Source of the DNA: an uncultured Roseburia sp.
Lineage (GTDB): Bacteria; Bacillota; Clostridia; Lachnospirales; Lachnospiraceae
Direction: 5' to 3'
Length of the DNA: 22,681 nucleotides
Assembly: GCA_934317215.1 (NCBI GenBank)
Contig: CAKREH010000044.1
Location: 1-22,681, forward strand
The position numbers and the translations under genes were made by a program. Each line of letters begins with the position of its first letter. Position 1 is the stretch's first letter. The notes beneath the pieces are model-generated. The model saw only the letters and a list, made by a program, of their open reading frames with translations, was not told the DNA's origin and made no database searches. Positions 7,224-14,949 of this stretch are shown in pieces.

Positions 7224-8819
7224 TTACACCTCCTCTAAGACACGAATGAATTCTTCCACCGCTTTTTTTGTATCATCATTGTTAAAACTAAGTTCTTTCA
7301 GCATACCCAATAATGCTCTATTTCCCTCTTTGATCGCATGGTCTGTCTCTTTTATATTCTGTGTCAGTTCCCGAAGATCAATCTCCGGTTCTTCCTCTGT
7401 TGTGTCAACATATCTTGGTATATTCAGATTGAAATCATTTGCCACAATATCCTCATACGATGCCAGATACGCCTCTTTTTCCACCGTTTTGCGGTTATTG
7501 TATAGTTCAAGCACATGATCAATATGCTTCTCTTTCATCTCATTCTGTTTTTTTTCTTTTTCATATTGCTGCGATGCATCAATAAATAATACATCCCTAC
7601 CCTCACGGTGTTTCTTTAAAACAATAATACCGGTCGGTATGGATGTATTGTAAAACATGTTAGAAGGAAGTCCGATCACCGCATAAATGGAACCATTCTG
7701 TAACAGTGTTTCTCTAATCGTTCCTTCTGCCGCACCTCTGAATAATACTCCATGCGGTAAAACAATCGCCATCGTTCCTGTCTGCTTTAAATGATAAAAT
7801 CCATGCAGCAGAAATGCATAATCTGCCTTGGATTTTGGAGCCAGCTTTCCTCCATAATCCATAAACCGCTCATCCTGTTTGAATCCTTCCGCCGCTGACC
7901 ATTTTGCGGAATAAGGCGGATTCATGGTCACAACATCAAATTCTGTTTCTTCATCTGTTGGCCAGTCAGCATCCAATGTATCACCGTTTCTTAAATGCTG
8001 ATTTTCCGGCAGCACTCCATGTAAAAACATATTCATTCTTGCAAGATTATAAGTAGATGGCATCAGTTCCTGTCCATAATACTTAATATAGTTAGCTTCC
8101 GTAGAATAATTTCTACAGCTTAACATCAGAGAACCTGATCCCATACATGGATCGTAAACCTGTAATCCTTTCTTATTTTCCTGTCCTGACATTGCAATCC
8201 GGCAAAGGATCTGTGCCGGTCCATGGGGAGTATAGAATTCTCCTGCTTTTTTACCTGTTTCCGACGCAAATTGTCCAATCAGATATTCATATGCATTTCC
8301 AAGCACATCTCCTTTTGTATGGATCAGATCTGCTGCTTCAAGTACTTTTATTAGATCAGAAATTGTAGTACTCTGTTTCTGGTCTCCCGTTCCAAGACGA
8401 TTCGAATATAAATCGACGTCATCAAACAGCCCATTAAATAATTCGTCTGATTCCTGAATCCTGTTGAATGCAGCCTGCAGTTTCTCCCGGTGAAAACTAT
8501 TGTTTTTTGCATCTTTTAACATACTAATGTATGTCATATCCGGAGTCAGAGTATAATGCAAAGATTCCTGCAGCTCTTCTAACAAATCTTTTGCATCCCT
8601 CCCTTTCATAGCCTCTTCATATGCCCTCTGCGCTTCTTCGATGCTTTCCGGCACACCATCATAGAGCAGATCGTAAACTTTAGATAAATAAGAATCTGAT
8701 AAATATTTATAAAATACCAGTCCCAGCAGATATGTCTTATATTCATTTGCGTCCATTTTTCCTCTTAAGACATCCGCTCCTCTCCATAATACCTGTAACA
8801 ATTCTTTCGACTCTGCCAT
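7224..8819 (-). CDS. hsdM: Type I R-M methyltransferase subunit (HsdM)
   Basis: HsdM is an adenine-N6 DNA methyltransferase that uses S-adenosylmethionine and marks the site chosen by HsdS. The 531-residue protein opens with the HsdM_N helical domain. It then carries FYTPHGPAQILCRI, the SAM-binding motif DPCMGSGS (223-230) and catalytic NPPY (300-303), followed by a helical C-terminus that contacts HsdS. All motifs are intact and the length is typical. GAGGAGG lies 11 nt before the ATG, inside the end of the preceding half-HsdS gene, whose stop is 6 nt away, so the pair is translationally coupled. Confidence 0.97.
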   Translation of the reverse strand: MAESKELLQVLWRGADVLRGKMDANEYKTYLLGLVFYKYLSDSYLSKVYDLLYDGVPESIEEAQRAYEEAMKGRDAKDLLEELQESLHYTLTPDMTYISMLKDAKNNSFHREKLQAAFNRIQESDELFNGLFDDVDLYSNRLGTGDQKQSTTISDLIKVLEAADLIHTKGDVLGNAYEYLIGQFASETGKKAGEFYTPHGPAQILCRIAMSGQENKKGLQVYDPCMGSGSLMLSCRNYSTEANYIKYYGQELMPSTYNLARMNMFLHGVLPENQHLRNGDTLDADWPTDEETEFDVVTMNPPYSAKWSAAEGFKQDERFMDYGGKLAPKSKADYAFLLHGFYHLKQTGTMAIVLPHGVLFRGAAEGTIRETLLQNGSIYAVIGLPSNMFYNTSIPTGIIVLKKHREGRDVLFIDASQQYEKEKKQNEMKEKHIDHVLELYNNRKTVEKEAYLASYEDIVANDFNLNIPRYVDTTEEEPEIDLRELTQNIKETDHAIKEGNRALLGMLKELSFNNDDTKKAVEEFIRVLEEV

Positions 8820-8825
8820 GTGTTG

Positions 8826-9350
8826 TTAATCCTCCTCAATTCTTCTTATTGTCTCTGCTGCCAGCCTGCCGATATTTTCAGCCTGACGCTCCAATAAATC
8901 TTTCTGTATCATTGACTGTCTGTATAATCTTCCTATCTGCCTTTGTTTCTCTATCTCTAACATTGGTATCTTCAATTCGCCAATACTTTTTATATTTAAT
9001 TTCTTTACACTCAGCGTTGTTCCCTGATGATATTTACTGATTTGCTGTTCCAGGCTCTTTCCCTCATTAAACTGATAACAAAAATACCAGGGATCTAATT
9101 GATTCTGGTCAAACATACACAACAGAAAATTCGATGTAATATATTTTCCCTGTGTTTCAGTCGATATCGGTGATGCTTTGGATCGGATCAGATTAATAAT
9201 ACACCCACGTATCATATTTGCATCAGCTAAACTATGTAAATCCCTTTCAAAATCCTCCGGCGTATAGACATTTGCATTCTGATTCTTTAGCCTGGAAATG
9301 TTTTTACCCAAAGTAAAATTTATCAATTCATCCAAACGTTTTTGTTCCAT
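8826..9350 (-). CDS. Half-length HsdS-like protein at the head of the operon
   Basis: This 174-residue protein resembles one recognition domain plus one spacer helix of HsdS. The pattern YITSNFLLCMF, YHQGTTLSVKKLNIKSIGELKIPML, then EKQRQIGRLYRQS matches the ends of HsdS domains. It is under half the usual 400 residues, yet begins cleanly with AAAGGGGG before the ATG and no frame break, so it is probably a real short gene. Single-domain HsdS proteins can dimerise into working specificity subunits, and this one could combine with HsdM or alter the main complex. It is the first gene after the promoter. A degenerate but still translated relic is the alternative. Confidence 0.8.
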   Translation of the reverse strand: MEQKRLDELINFTLGKNISRLKNQNANVYTPEDFERDLHSLADANMIRGCIINLIRSKASPISTETQGKYITSNFLLCMFDQNQLDPWYFCYQFNEGKSLEQQISKYHQGTTLSVKKLNIKSIGELKIPMLEIEKQRQIGRLYRQSMIQKDLLERQAENIGRLAAETIRRIEED

Positions 9351-9366
9351 AAATCCCCCTTTAGGA

Positions 9367-9384
9367 GTAATTTAAGTAAATTAC
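9367..9384. promoter_or_regulatory. Palindromic operator 1, at the R-M transcription start
   Basis: The 18-bp palindrome GTAATTTAAGTAAATTAC has perfect 8-bp half sites around AG. It begins 7 nt below the -10 box on the minus strand and so covers the expected start of transcription. It has the same half sites as the palindrome 56 bp away. Confidence 0.8.
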
Positions 9385-9390
9385 TATTTT

Positions 9391-9419
9391 ATAATAATCC
9401 AACCGACTTCAAATGTCAA
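9391..9419 (-). promoter_or_regulatory. Sigma-A promoter of the R-M operon
   Basis: On the minus strand TTGACA (9419-9414) and TATTAT (9396-9391) are separated by exactly 17 nt. The start codon of the half-HsdS gene lies 41 nt below the -10 box. Palindromic sites overlap both the -35 box and the start of transcription. Confidence 0.85.
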
Positions 9420-9446
9420 TTTGTAATTTAAATAAATTACAAATTG
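9417..9446. promoter_or_regulatory. Palindromic operator 2, overlapping the -35 box
   Basis: This is a 30-bp perfect palindrome, 14 bp per arm around a central AA. Its inner 18 bp (GTAATTTAAATAAATTAC, 9423-9440) differ from operator 1 only in the two central bases. The arm end overlaps the TTGACA box. A dimeric repressor bound at both sites would block the promoter, probably to time or limit R-M expression. Confidence 0.8.
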
Positions 9447-9491
9447 TACTAATTAGAAAATATGATCTGCCTACTCGCATACCCCTGATAA

Positions 9492-9538
9492 GAGAAAGCA
9501 GGATCCATCAGTTCTGTTCTGACATCCCCTGCTTTCTC
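9492..9538 (-). terminator. Hairpin after the kinase operon
   Basis: Arms GAGAAAGCAGG and CCTGCTTTCTC form an 11-bp stem with a 25-nt loop. The T-rich run is weak on both strands. It lies between the end of the HTH partner gene and the R-M promoter, so it probably separates the two operons. I see no gene in 9447-9669. Confidence 0.5.
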
Positions 9539-9669
9539 CCGCGATTGCATTTTTCTGCATCCCTCTTTGCATATGATACTATTTATTTTCTTTTCCTTTT
9601 TTCATAAAATAATACATAAAAAGGTCATCCGCTACCTCACGATAACACCGCTAAGCCTACGCTATTGAC

Positions 9670-10443
9670 TCATTTTTGATACTCTCTGTATCTTCTCAGG
9701 AATGTCGATTTGCTAATTCCAAGTTTCTCTGAAGCATCTGCACAATTTATTTTTTTTGCCTTATAGTCCAGGAATATTTCTTGTGCCACCAGCTTATCTA
9801 TTTTAATTTTCTCGCGTCCCTTATATTTTCCCTTCTTTGCAGCTGCTGCAATTCCAGTATTTCTTTGTGAATCAAGGAACTTGCGTTCCGTGCTATACAG
9901 AGCTTTTAGTAATTCAAAATATTGCTTTCTGTTTTCATCGTTTATCCTTACTGAAGATGATATCACAGAATTTCCATAGCAGATTGTTTCCAGCATTTTT
10001 CGGCATATCACTGCACTACGATTTCCAAGACTATTGATTGTTTCTATTTTTATAGTCTTATCCTCTGGTCTTTGAACAAAAAGTTTATCACCAGAATATT
10101 TTGTATCTGTTCTAATCAGCCACTCCAACTGATTTAAATATTGCATATTACAATCTTTCAGTAAAGTCCATAAATCCTCTCTATTTTTCCCCGGAGTTCT
10201 CTCACTTATAAAAACCGGTATTATATTTTCTCTGATGTATGATTCTTTCTTAAGATCTAAATCCAACCCTGGTATTCCCTGAAAATCCTTTGTATCCAAA
10301 AGACCGATCACACTATAATTAGGTTTTATTTCATATATAAAACTCTCATCTTCTCGCTCTGTATAAGTAATATCAGCTACTTTATAAGTCAGATTATATT
10401 CATCTTTTAAACAAATATCTCCCTGTGTTGTTATCTCTCTCAT
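9670..10443 (-). CDS. HipA-like kinase partner with recombinase-type HTH
   Basis: This 257-residue protein has two parts. The first about 190 residues include IPGLDLDLKKE and ISERTPGKNREDLW, which resemble proteins I recall next to CtkA/HipA-like kinases; I cannot name a domain with certainty. The last about 55 residues (KGKYKGREKI, then ADASEKLGISKSTFLRRYREY) closely resemble the C-terminal helix-turn-helix of resolvase/invertase recombinases, but the catalytic serine domain is absent. It is therefore likely a DNA-binding regulator and possibly the kinase's antitoxin. AAGAGG precedes the ATG and the gap to the kinase stop is 4 nt, so the two are coupled. It comes second in the operon, whereas hipB usually precedes hipA. 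Confidence 0.72.
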   Translation of the reverse strand: MREITTQGDICLKDEYNLTYKVADITYTEREDESFIYEIKPNYSVIGLLDTKDFQGIPGLDLDLKKESYIRENIIPVFISERTPGKNREDLWTLLKDCNMQYLNQLEWLIRTDTKYSGDKLFVQRPEDKTIKIETINSLGNRSAVICRKMLETICYGNSVISSSVRINDENRKQYFELLKALYSTERKFLDSQRNTGIAAAAKKGKYKGREKIKIDKLVAQEIFLDYKAKKINCADASEKLGISKSTFLRRYREYQK

Positions 10444-10447
10444 CTTT

Positions 10448-11314
10448 TCAACCTCTTATATCCATTTTTTCAAACGATGCCATAAGTATTTTATTGTATC
10501 TAGCAATTATCATATGCTTATAAAATACTCTTTGTACGTCCGTAATTAATGGCGTTTCATCTAATAATTGCTCTACTTTAACCATATCTAACTGCATTAT
10601 CACGTGACGTAATGCTGCATTACATTCTTCAAACTGCAGACTGTTAATCACTTCAAAATACGAGCTTTTTTTTCCATTCAATTTAACCTGCGATGTAGGA
10701 AATTTATAAATCCTCTTATTGGTTTCCTCTTCCGATTCCATAATTTCTATCATTTCTGCTTCATCTACCAAATTCGGAAACAGGCATGAGCCATTATCAA
10801 AAACCGGAGCCAGCTTATAACTATTGTTTTCTTTTATAAATCCCCAGTTCGCACCATGACGATCAAAGTTTCCAAGTAATGCATCCATAATATATATTTG
10901 CCAAAACATTGAAATTGTTTCCTGAACATCTGTAATTTTCGAGTTATCACGAAGCATCTGCATAATATCCTCATAATCGTACTGATAGTTTTCTTTATCT
11001 TGATCTAATGTACTTTCTCCCACATCGTTAAATGGAACAAATTGCTTTCCTTCAACATTAAAATCCTTACATGCAACCACTTCTTCCCCACTCCTATATC
11101 CAAGGTACGTTTTATGTGTCTGAAATCCACATAACTCAAAAATATGTGACCCAATAAACTCTGAAATATGATTATTTCTTTTTCCAAATGCAGTTTGCTT
11201 TTGGTATTTTATCATATAATCTTGTCCATCAATTGTTATTCCTTCTTTTCTTTCTGAACCACCATAATATTTTCCGTTGAGTTCATATTCCGAAAAATCT
11301 ATTGCTTTAATCAT
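10448..11314 (-). CDS. HipA/CtkA-like Ser/Thr kinase
   Basis: The 288-residue protein matches the catalytic half of HipA-type kinases. It has a probable ATP-lysine strand (YMIKYQ, K36), the catalytic loop DALLGNFDRHGANWGF (D151, H153, N156) and the metal-binding APVFDNGS (D173). HipA toxins phosphorylate targets such as glutamyl-tRNA synthetase and cause growth arrest; CtkA is a smaller relative. It is about 150 residues shorter than E. coli HipA and lacks the N-terminal HipA_N region, which might be supplied by the next gene. The start has GGGAG six nt upstream, and a perfect promoter precedes it. It belongs to the defence cluster but is a separate transcript from the R-M operon. Confidence 0.85.
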   Translation of the reverse strand: MIKAIDFSEYELNGKYYGGSERKEGITIDGQDYMIKYQKQTAFGKRNNHISEFIGSHIFELCGFQTHKTYLGYRSGEEVVACKDFNVEGKQFVPFNDVGESTLDQDKENYQYDYEDIMQMLRDNSKITDVQETISMFWQIYIMDALLGNFDRHGANWGFIKENNSYKLAPVFDNGSCLFPNLVDEAEMIEIMESEEETNKRIYKFPTSQVKLNGKKSSYFEVINSLQFEECNAALRHVIMQLDMVKVEQLLDETPLITDVQRVFYKHMIIARYNKILMASFEKMDIRG

Positions 11315-11344
11315 TCAATTCTCCCATAATTCTTTTATATTCTC

Positions 11345-11373
11345 ATTATAAAATCTAATTATTTGCGTGTCAA
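11345..11373 (-). promoter_or_regulatory. Consensus sigma-A promoter of the kinase operon
   Basis: On the minus strand TTGACA (11373-11368) and TATAAT (11350-11345) have a 17-nt spacer, a perfect match to consensus. The kinase start codon lies 31 nt below the -10 box. Such a strong promoter implies repression, perhaps by the HTH partner. I saw no convincing palindrome over it, and no clear promoter for the diverging small gene in 11374-11550. Confidence 0.85.
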
Positions 11374-11569
11374 TAGAGTTCCGTTTTATTTTTGATCTGT
11401 ATTATTTCATTGTTATTGTTCAGACAATTGTAAAAACTGACAAAATAAAAAAAATATATTTGTGGAGAAACTCAAGCAGGATGAGAAGTCTCGTTAATGA
11501 CTTCCGAATCTGCAATGCATATTTAATTCTTCTTTTGCAATATTATGTAATTATCAGGAGGATTTATCT

Positions 11570-11767
11570 ATGGCATTTCAATTAAAACCCAATCGAAAAG
11601 AAACAGAAAACAAAACTATCAGATTTCCAATTTCCCTGATTGAAAATATCGATAAAGCGATTGAAAATCAAAATGTTACGTTTTCAAGTTTTGTTATCCA
11701 GGCATGTGAATACGCTTTAGCAAATATGGATACAGCTTCTACCTCAAAATCAGACTCTATGCAATAA
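11570..11767 (+). CDS. Small ribbon-helix-helix-like protein, 65 aa
   Basis: Residues 15-52 fit the ribbon-helix-helix plan: a strand (NKTIRFPIS), a helix (LIENIDKAIENQ), a turn (NVTFSS) and a second helix (FVIQACEYALANM). Such proteins bind DNA as dimers and often act as repressors or antitoxins. AGGAGG lies 8 nt before the ATG, a strong site for such a short frame, and a terminator follows directly. It diverges from the kinase operon. It could be the source of a dimeric repressor for local operators, but nothing in the sequence proves which site it binds. Confidence 0.78.
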   Translation: MAFQLKPNRKETENKTIRFPISLIENIDKAIENQNVTFSSFVIQACEYALANMDTASTSKSDSMQ

Positions 11768-11813
11768 AAAAACAGCGTTGCATTGATATTCCTCATGCAT
11801 ACGCTGTTTTTTT
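11766..11813. terminator. Bidirectional terminator
   Basis: The stem ACAGCGT/ACGCTGT is extended by TGCAT/ATGCA with one bulged base, and has an A run before it and a T run after it. It overlaps the stop of the small RHH gene and faces the end of the amidase/deacetylase gene, so it can serve both strands. Confidence 0.85.
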
Positions 11814-11866
11814 ACCGCTACTATATGGTGCTTTTCCCGATATATTTACTTCATCTTCTACTTCAT

Positions 11867-13441
11867 CTAAAAATTTTTAAACCCATACCCCGCAGCTCTC
11901 ACGGCGTCAATAAAATCTCCCAACACTGCTGCATTCGTTTCTGACTCCGCATGGAGCAGATAAATCGCACCCGGATGGAGTTTATCTTTCATTTTCTGCA
12001 GACTTGATGCATGATCCGGCTGATTGTTGACATCATAATCCAGATATGCAAAACTCCAGAAAATACTCTTGTAATTACAGTTATTTAACAGTGCAAGCGA
12101 CTGCTCACTGAATCTTCCGGTCGGATAACGAAACAGGTACATGTCATACCCAAAATTTTCTTTGATGTAGGCATGGTTCTCTGTTACCTCATTTTCCTGC
12201 TTATCCAATGATAAGGAAGGCATACCTGCAGAAGGGTGTGTCACGCTGTGGTTTCCCAGCACATGTCCCTCATCAATCATACGTCTCACCAGATCCGGGT
12301 TATCTTTCGCATATGGTTCTGTCACAAAAAATGTGGCAGATACCCCTTTTTCCTTTAAAGTATTTAAAATACTTTCAGTCTGTCCATACTCATAGCCTTC
12401 GTCAAATGTCAGATATATATCTTTCGTATCGTCACCGATAAAGTACGCATTATATTTTCCATATGTCTCCTGCGCATTGACGGCATCTAACGGACGGTTT
12501 TCATCATCGGTATGGCTGCCAAGTCCCCAGTCATGACTGGTGGCATCTAACGAGGATACATTTTCAATCGGCGTATTCTGCAATACCTGTCCTGTCGTAC
12601 CTGTGACCGTTTCCGTACTCGTCTGCTCTTCCGTGCCTGGAACATCCTCAACGGATTCTTTAGCATCTGCTCCATCTTTTCCATAGGACTCATACATTTT
12701 TAACACAGCATCCCCGATCGCCTTTGCATAACTGTCAATGTTTGCATCGAACAGCTGATTATCCGTCGGACTGTTCATAAAACCAAGTTCGATAATACAT
12801 GCCGGCATGTTCGTATGCAGATTTACATAATAATCTTTGCTCTCACTCTTTTGTGTTCCTTTTTTCACACCGCGGTTTCTTGAAATTCCTGCAGCATCCA
12901 GGTTGTCCATAATATTCTTGGCAAGTGCCTGCGCTTTCTCATCTGCATCGCTGCGAATCCAGGTCTCCACACCATTTCCCTCACCTGTGTTGCGGTGCAG
13001 CGACACAAAATAATCGGCATTATTCTGATTTGCAAAGGTTGTACGTTCCTCCAGCGATAAAAACGTATCGTCCGAACGCGTCATAATCACCTGCACGTTT
13101 TCTTTGTCGGCAAGATATGCCGCTACTGCCTGTGTTATTTTTAGATTATCATTTTTTTCATAACGCAGCCTGTAATCAGATCCGTTATCTTTTCCGCCGT
13201 GTCCGGCATCTAAACATATGATCAGTTTATTTTCATCTATCTTGTCCTTATTTTCCTGCTCGTCATCAACAGCCACAATCTTTCCCTCGATCTGTGAAAG
13301 GTCAATACCTGCCGGAACCAGCTTGTGCAGCAGACTCCCCATCCCCTGAAATAACGCAAGAACGATCAGAAGCTGCAGCGAACAATATACTATGCATACC
13401 AGGTTTCTCAGTCGTTTTTTTCTTCGCTTATCTGCATTCAA
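11867..13441 (-). CDS. Fused N-acetylmuramoyl-L-alanine amidase and PdaA-type deacetylase
   Basis: One chain joins two cell-wall enzymes. A short basic N-terminus and a membrane segment (about 13-36) anchor it outside the membrane. Residues 73-250 form an Amidase_3 domain with zinc ligands in DAGHGG (H81), E95 and SLHRN (H149), and catalytic E219 in IIELGFMN. After a Thr/Glu-rich linker (about 255-300), residues 300-524 match PdaA: WGLGSH, YLTFDEGYEYG (D347), GNHSVTHP (H398, H402), FRYPTGRFSE, GAIYLLHAES. In spores CwlD strips the peptide from muramic acid and PdaA deacetylates it to form muramic-delta-lactam; this protein could do both steps. As in PdaA, the second Asp of the TFDDG motif is replaced (here Glu). 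The start appears to be TTG, as TGA precedes it in frame. Confidence 0.9.
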   Translation of the reverse strand: MNADKRRKKRLRNLVCIVYCSLQLLIVLALFQGMGSLLHKLVPAGIDLSQIEGKIVAVDDEQENKDKIDENKLIICLDAGHGGKDNGSDYRLRYEKNDNLKITQAVAAYLADKENVQVIMTRSDDTFLSLEERTTFANQNNADYFVSLHRNTGEGNGVETWIRSDADEKAQALAKNIMDNLDAAGISRNRGVKKGTQKSESKDYYVNLHTNMPACIIELGFMNSPTDNQLFDANIDSYAKAIGDAVLKMYESYGKDGADAKESVEDVPGTEEQTSTETVTGTTGQVLQNTPIENVSSLDATSHDWGLGSHTDDENRPLDAVNAQETYGKYNAYFIGDDTKDIYLTFDEGYEYGQTESILNTLKEKGVSATFFVTEPYAKDNPDLVRRMIDEGHVLGNHSVTHPSAGMPSLSLDKQENEVTENHAYIKENFGYDMYLFRYPTGRFSEQSLALLNNCNYKSIFWSFAYLDYDVNNQPDHASSLQKMKDKLHPGAIYLLHAESETNAAVLGDFIDAVRAAGYGFKNF

Positions 13442-13536
13442 ATCCGTTCACTCTCTATCTTATCTATTTTAATTTTTCAAATTCTTTCATCCGCAGTGCC
13501 ACTGGACTGACGGGCATCTACGTTCCACTTCGGTCC

Positions 13537-13567
13537 GTGCTAAACAGGTGCCACCGGCACCTAGCAC
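13537..13567. repeat. Intergenic compound hairpin
   Basis: GTGCTA and TAGCAC enclose AGGTGCC-ACC-GGCACCT, giving a tight stem with one AAC bulge. It looks like a dispersed palindromic element of the REP type, but only a genome search could show other copies. It lies between the amidase and hemW genes. Confidence 0.5.
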
Positions 13568-13576
13568 CGCCCTATC

Positions 13577-13635
13577 AAATAAGAAAAACACAAAAAAATG
13601 CCTGCAAGCAGTCATTTTTTGTATTTCTCTTATTT
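13577..13635. terminator. Terminator of the lepA-hemW operon
   Basis: Nested inverted repeats AAATAAGA/TCTTATTT and ACAAAAAAATG/CATTTTTTGT enclose a short loop. The A and T runs on both sides allow termination on either strand. It lies 80 bp after the hemW stop, before the amidase gene. Confidence 0.75.
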
Positions 13636-13717
13636 GGCACCGCTCACTGCCTATGCACATTATATCCTATCCACATGTAAAAGACCATAAAACACTTTCT
13701 TAATATTTTATGATGTT

Positions 13718-14947
13718 TTATTCAAACAGGAACTGCGACAAGGCATAGTTGCTGACATCCTGTCCCCTGGGTGTCAGGTATATTCTTCCTGCGCGGCGCT
13801 CTAAGAGCCCCTCCTCCTGCAGGTGATTCAAAACTTCCTGATACACCGCCTCGATGGGCATCCCAAAGCTGTGCATAAAATCATCCCTTGAAATTCCATC
13901 GATCATTCGAAGTCCTAAGTACATAAATTCTTCCATCTGCGCATATTTTCCCACTGATTCGACCGAGGCGTGAAGATTGGTTGCCGGGAGCTGTTCAACT
14001 ATACCGTCATCATGTTTATTTTCCCAAATGCCTTCCCGGATGACTTCGACCTGCTCCAGATAAGTATATAATTCTCTGGTGTTGGTGTAACGTATATTTT
14101 CCATCAGGGATGACGCACCGAGTCCCAGTCCAAGATAATTGACACGTGTCCAGTAACCAATATTATGCCTGCATTCATATCCCGGCTGTGCAAAATTTGA
14201 AACTTCATAATGCACATAGCCGTTTTCCTTAAGCATCTGCCCGGTCAGCTGTGTCATCTCACAGACCTCATCTTCTGTCGGCAGTGCATCCGTCGCCATA
14301 CCTGCACGTTGTTTAACCGCATCAAATTTATACAGATCATAAAACGGAGTCCCTTTTTCAATGATCAGCGAATAGGCAGAAATATGTTCCGGTTTCAGAC
14401 GGCAGACTTTCTGCAGGGAATCCGCATAAGCTGCCGTGTGCTGTCCAGGAAGTGAGCTCATCAGGTCCACATTAATATTGGAAAATCCTCCTGCTCTCGC
14501 AAGCTCATAAGTTTTCAAAAACTGCTCCCAGGTATGAATACGCCCTAACATTTTCAGTTCAATATTCTGTGCCGACTGCAGACCCAAACTGATCCGGTTG
14601 ATTCCGGACTGTCTGTACACCGCAAATTTCTGTGCCGTAACGGTTCCCGGATTGCACTCAATGGAAACTTCCGCTTCCGGCAGCAGAAAAAAATTATTAT
14701 GCACGGCATCCATGATTGCTGCCATATCCGACTCCCATAACCACGAAGGCGTACCGCCGCCGATATAGACTGTCGAAACCACATAGTCTCTGCAATGTGC
14801 CCCATAGTAGGAAATTTCTTTGCAAAGTGCCTTCACATATTGTCCCTGTGTATCTTCATCCGCCGGAAAAGAAAGGAAATCACAATAATTGCATTTCCGG
14901 ACACAGAACGGGATATGGATATATAATTCCAGTTCCTTTTTCCCCAT
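13718..14947 (-). CDS. hemW: HemW radical SAM haem chaperone
   Basis: The 409-residue protein belongs to the HemW/HemN-like radical SAM family. The 4Fe-4S site is IPFCVRKCNYCDF (C15, C19, C22). It also shows YIGGGTPS (SAM binding), ECNPGT, RISLGLQS, NVDLMSSLPGQ and the HemW C-terminal domain, beginning near YSLIIEKGTPFY. HemW binds haem and passes it to respiratory proteins; many homologues are misnamed coproporphyrinogen oxidase. The start lies 2 nt after the lepA stop. The lepA-hemW order is conserved across Firmicutes and supports the call. Confidence 0.93.
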   Translation of the reverse strand: MGKKELELYIHIPFCVRKCNYCDFLSFPADEDTQGQYVKALCKEISYYGAHCRDYVVSTVYIGGGTPSWLWESDMAAIMDAVHNNFFLLPEAEVSIECNPGTVTAQKFAVYRQSGINRISLGLQSAQNIELKMLGRIHTWEQFLKTYELARAGGFSNINVDLMSSLPGQHTAAYADSLQKVCRLKPEHISAYSLIIEKGTPFYDLYKFDAVKQRAGMATDALPTEDEVCEMTQLTGQMLKENGYVHYEVSNFAQPGYECRHNIGYWTRVNYLGLGLGASSLMENIRYTNTRELYTYLEQVEVIREGIWENKHDDGIVEQLPATNLHASVESVGKYAQMEEFMYLGLRMIDGISRDDFMHSFGMPIEAVYQEVLNHLQEEGLLERRAGRIYLTPRGQDVSNYALSQFLFE

Positions 14948-14949
14948 AT

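Noticed and set aside
11367..11585. 72-codon plus-strand frame before the small RHH gene
   Set aside because: It starts inside the kinase promoter, has no ribosome site, is low complexity and overlaps the RHH start.
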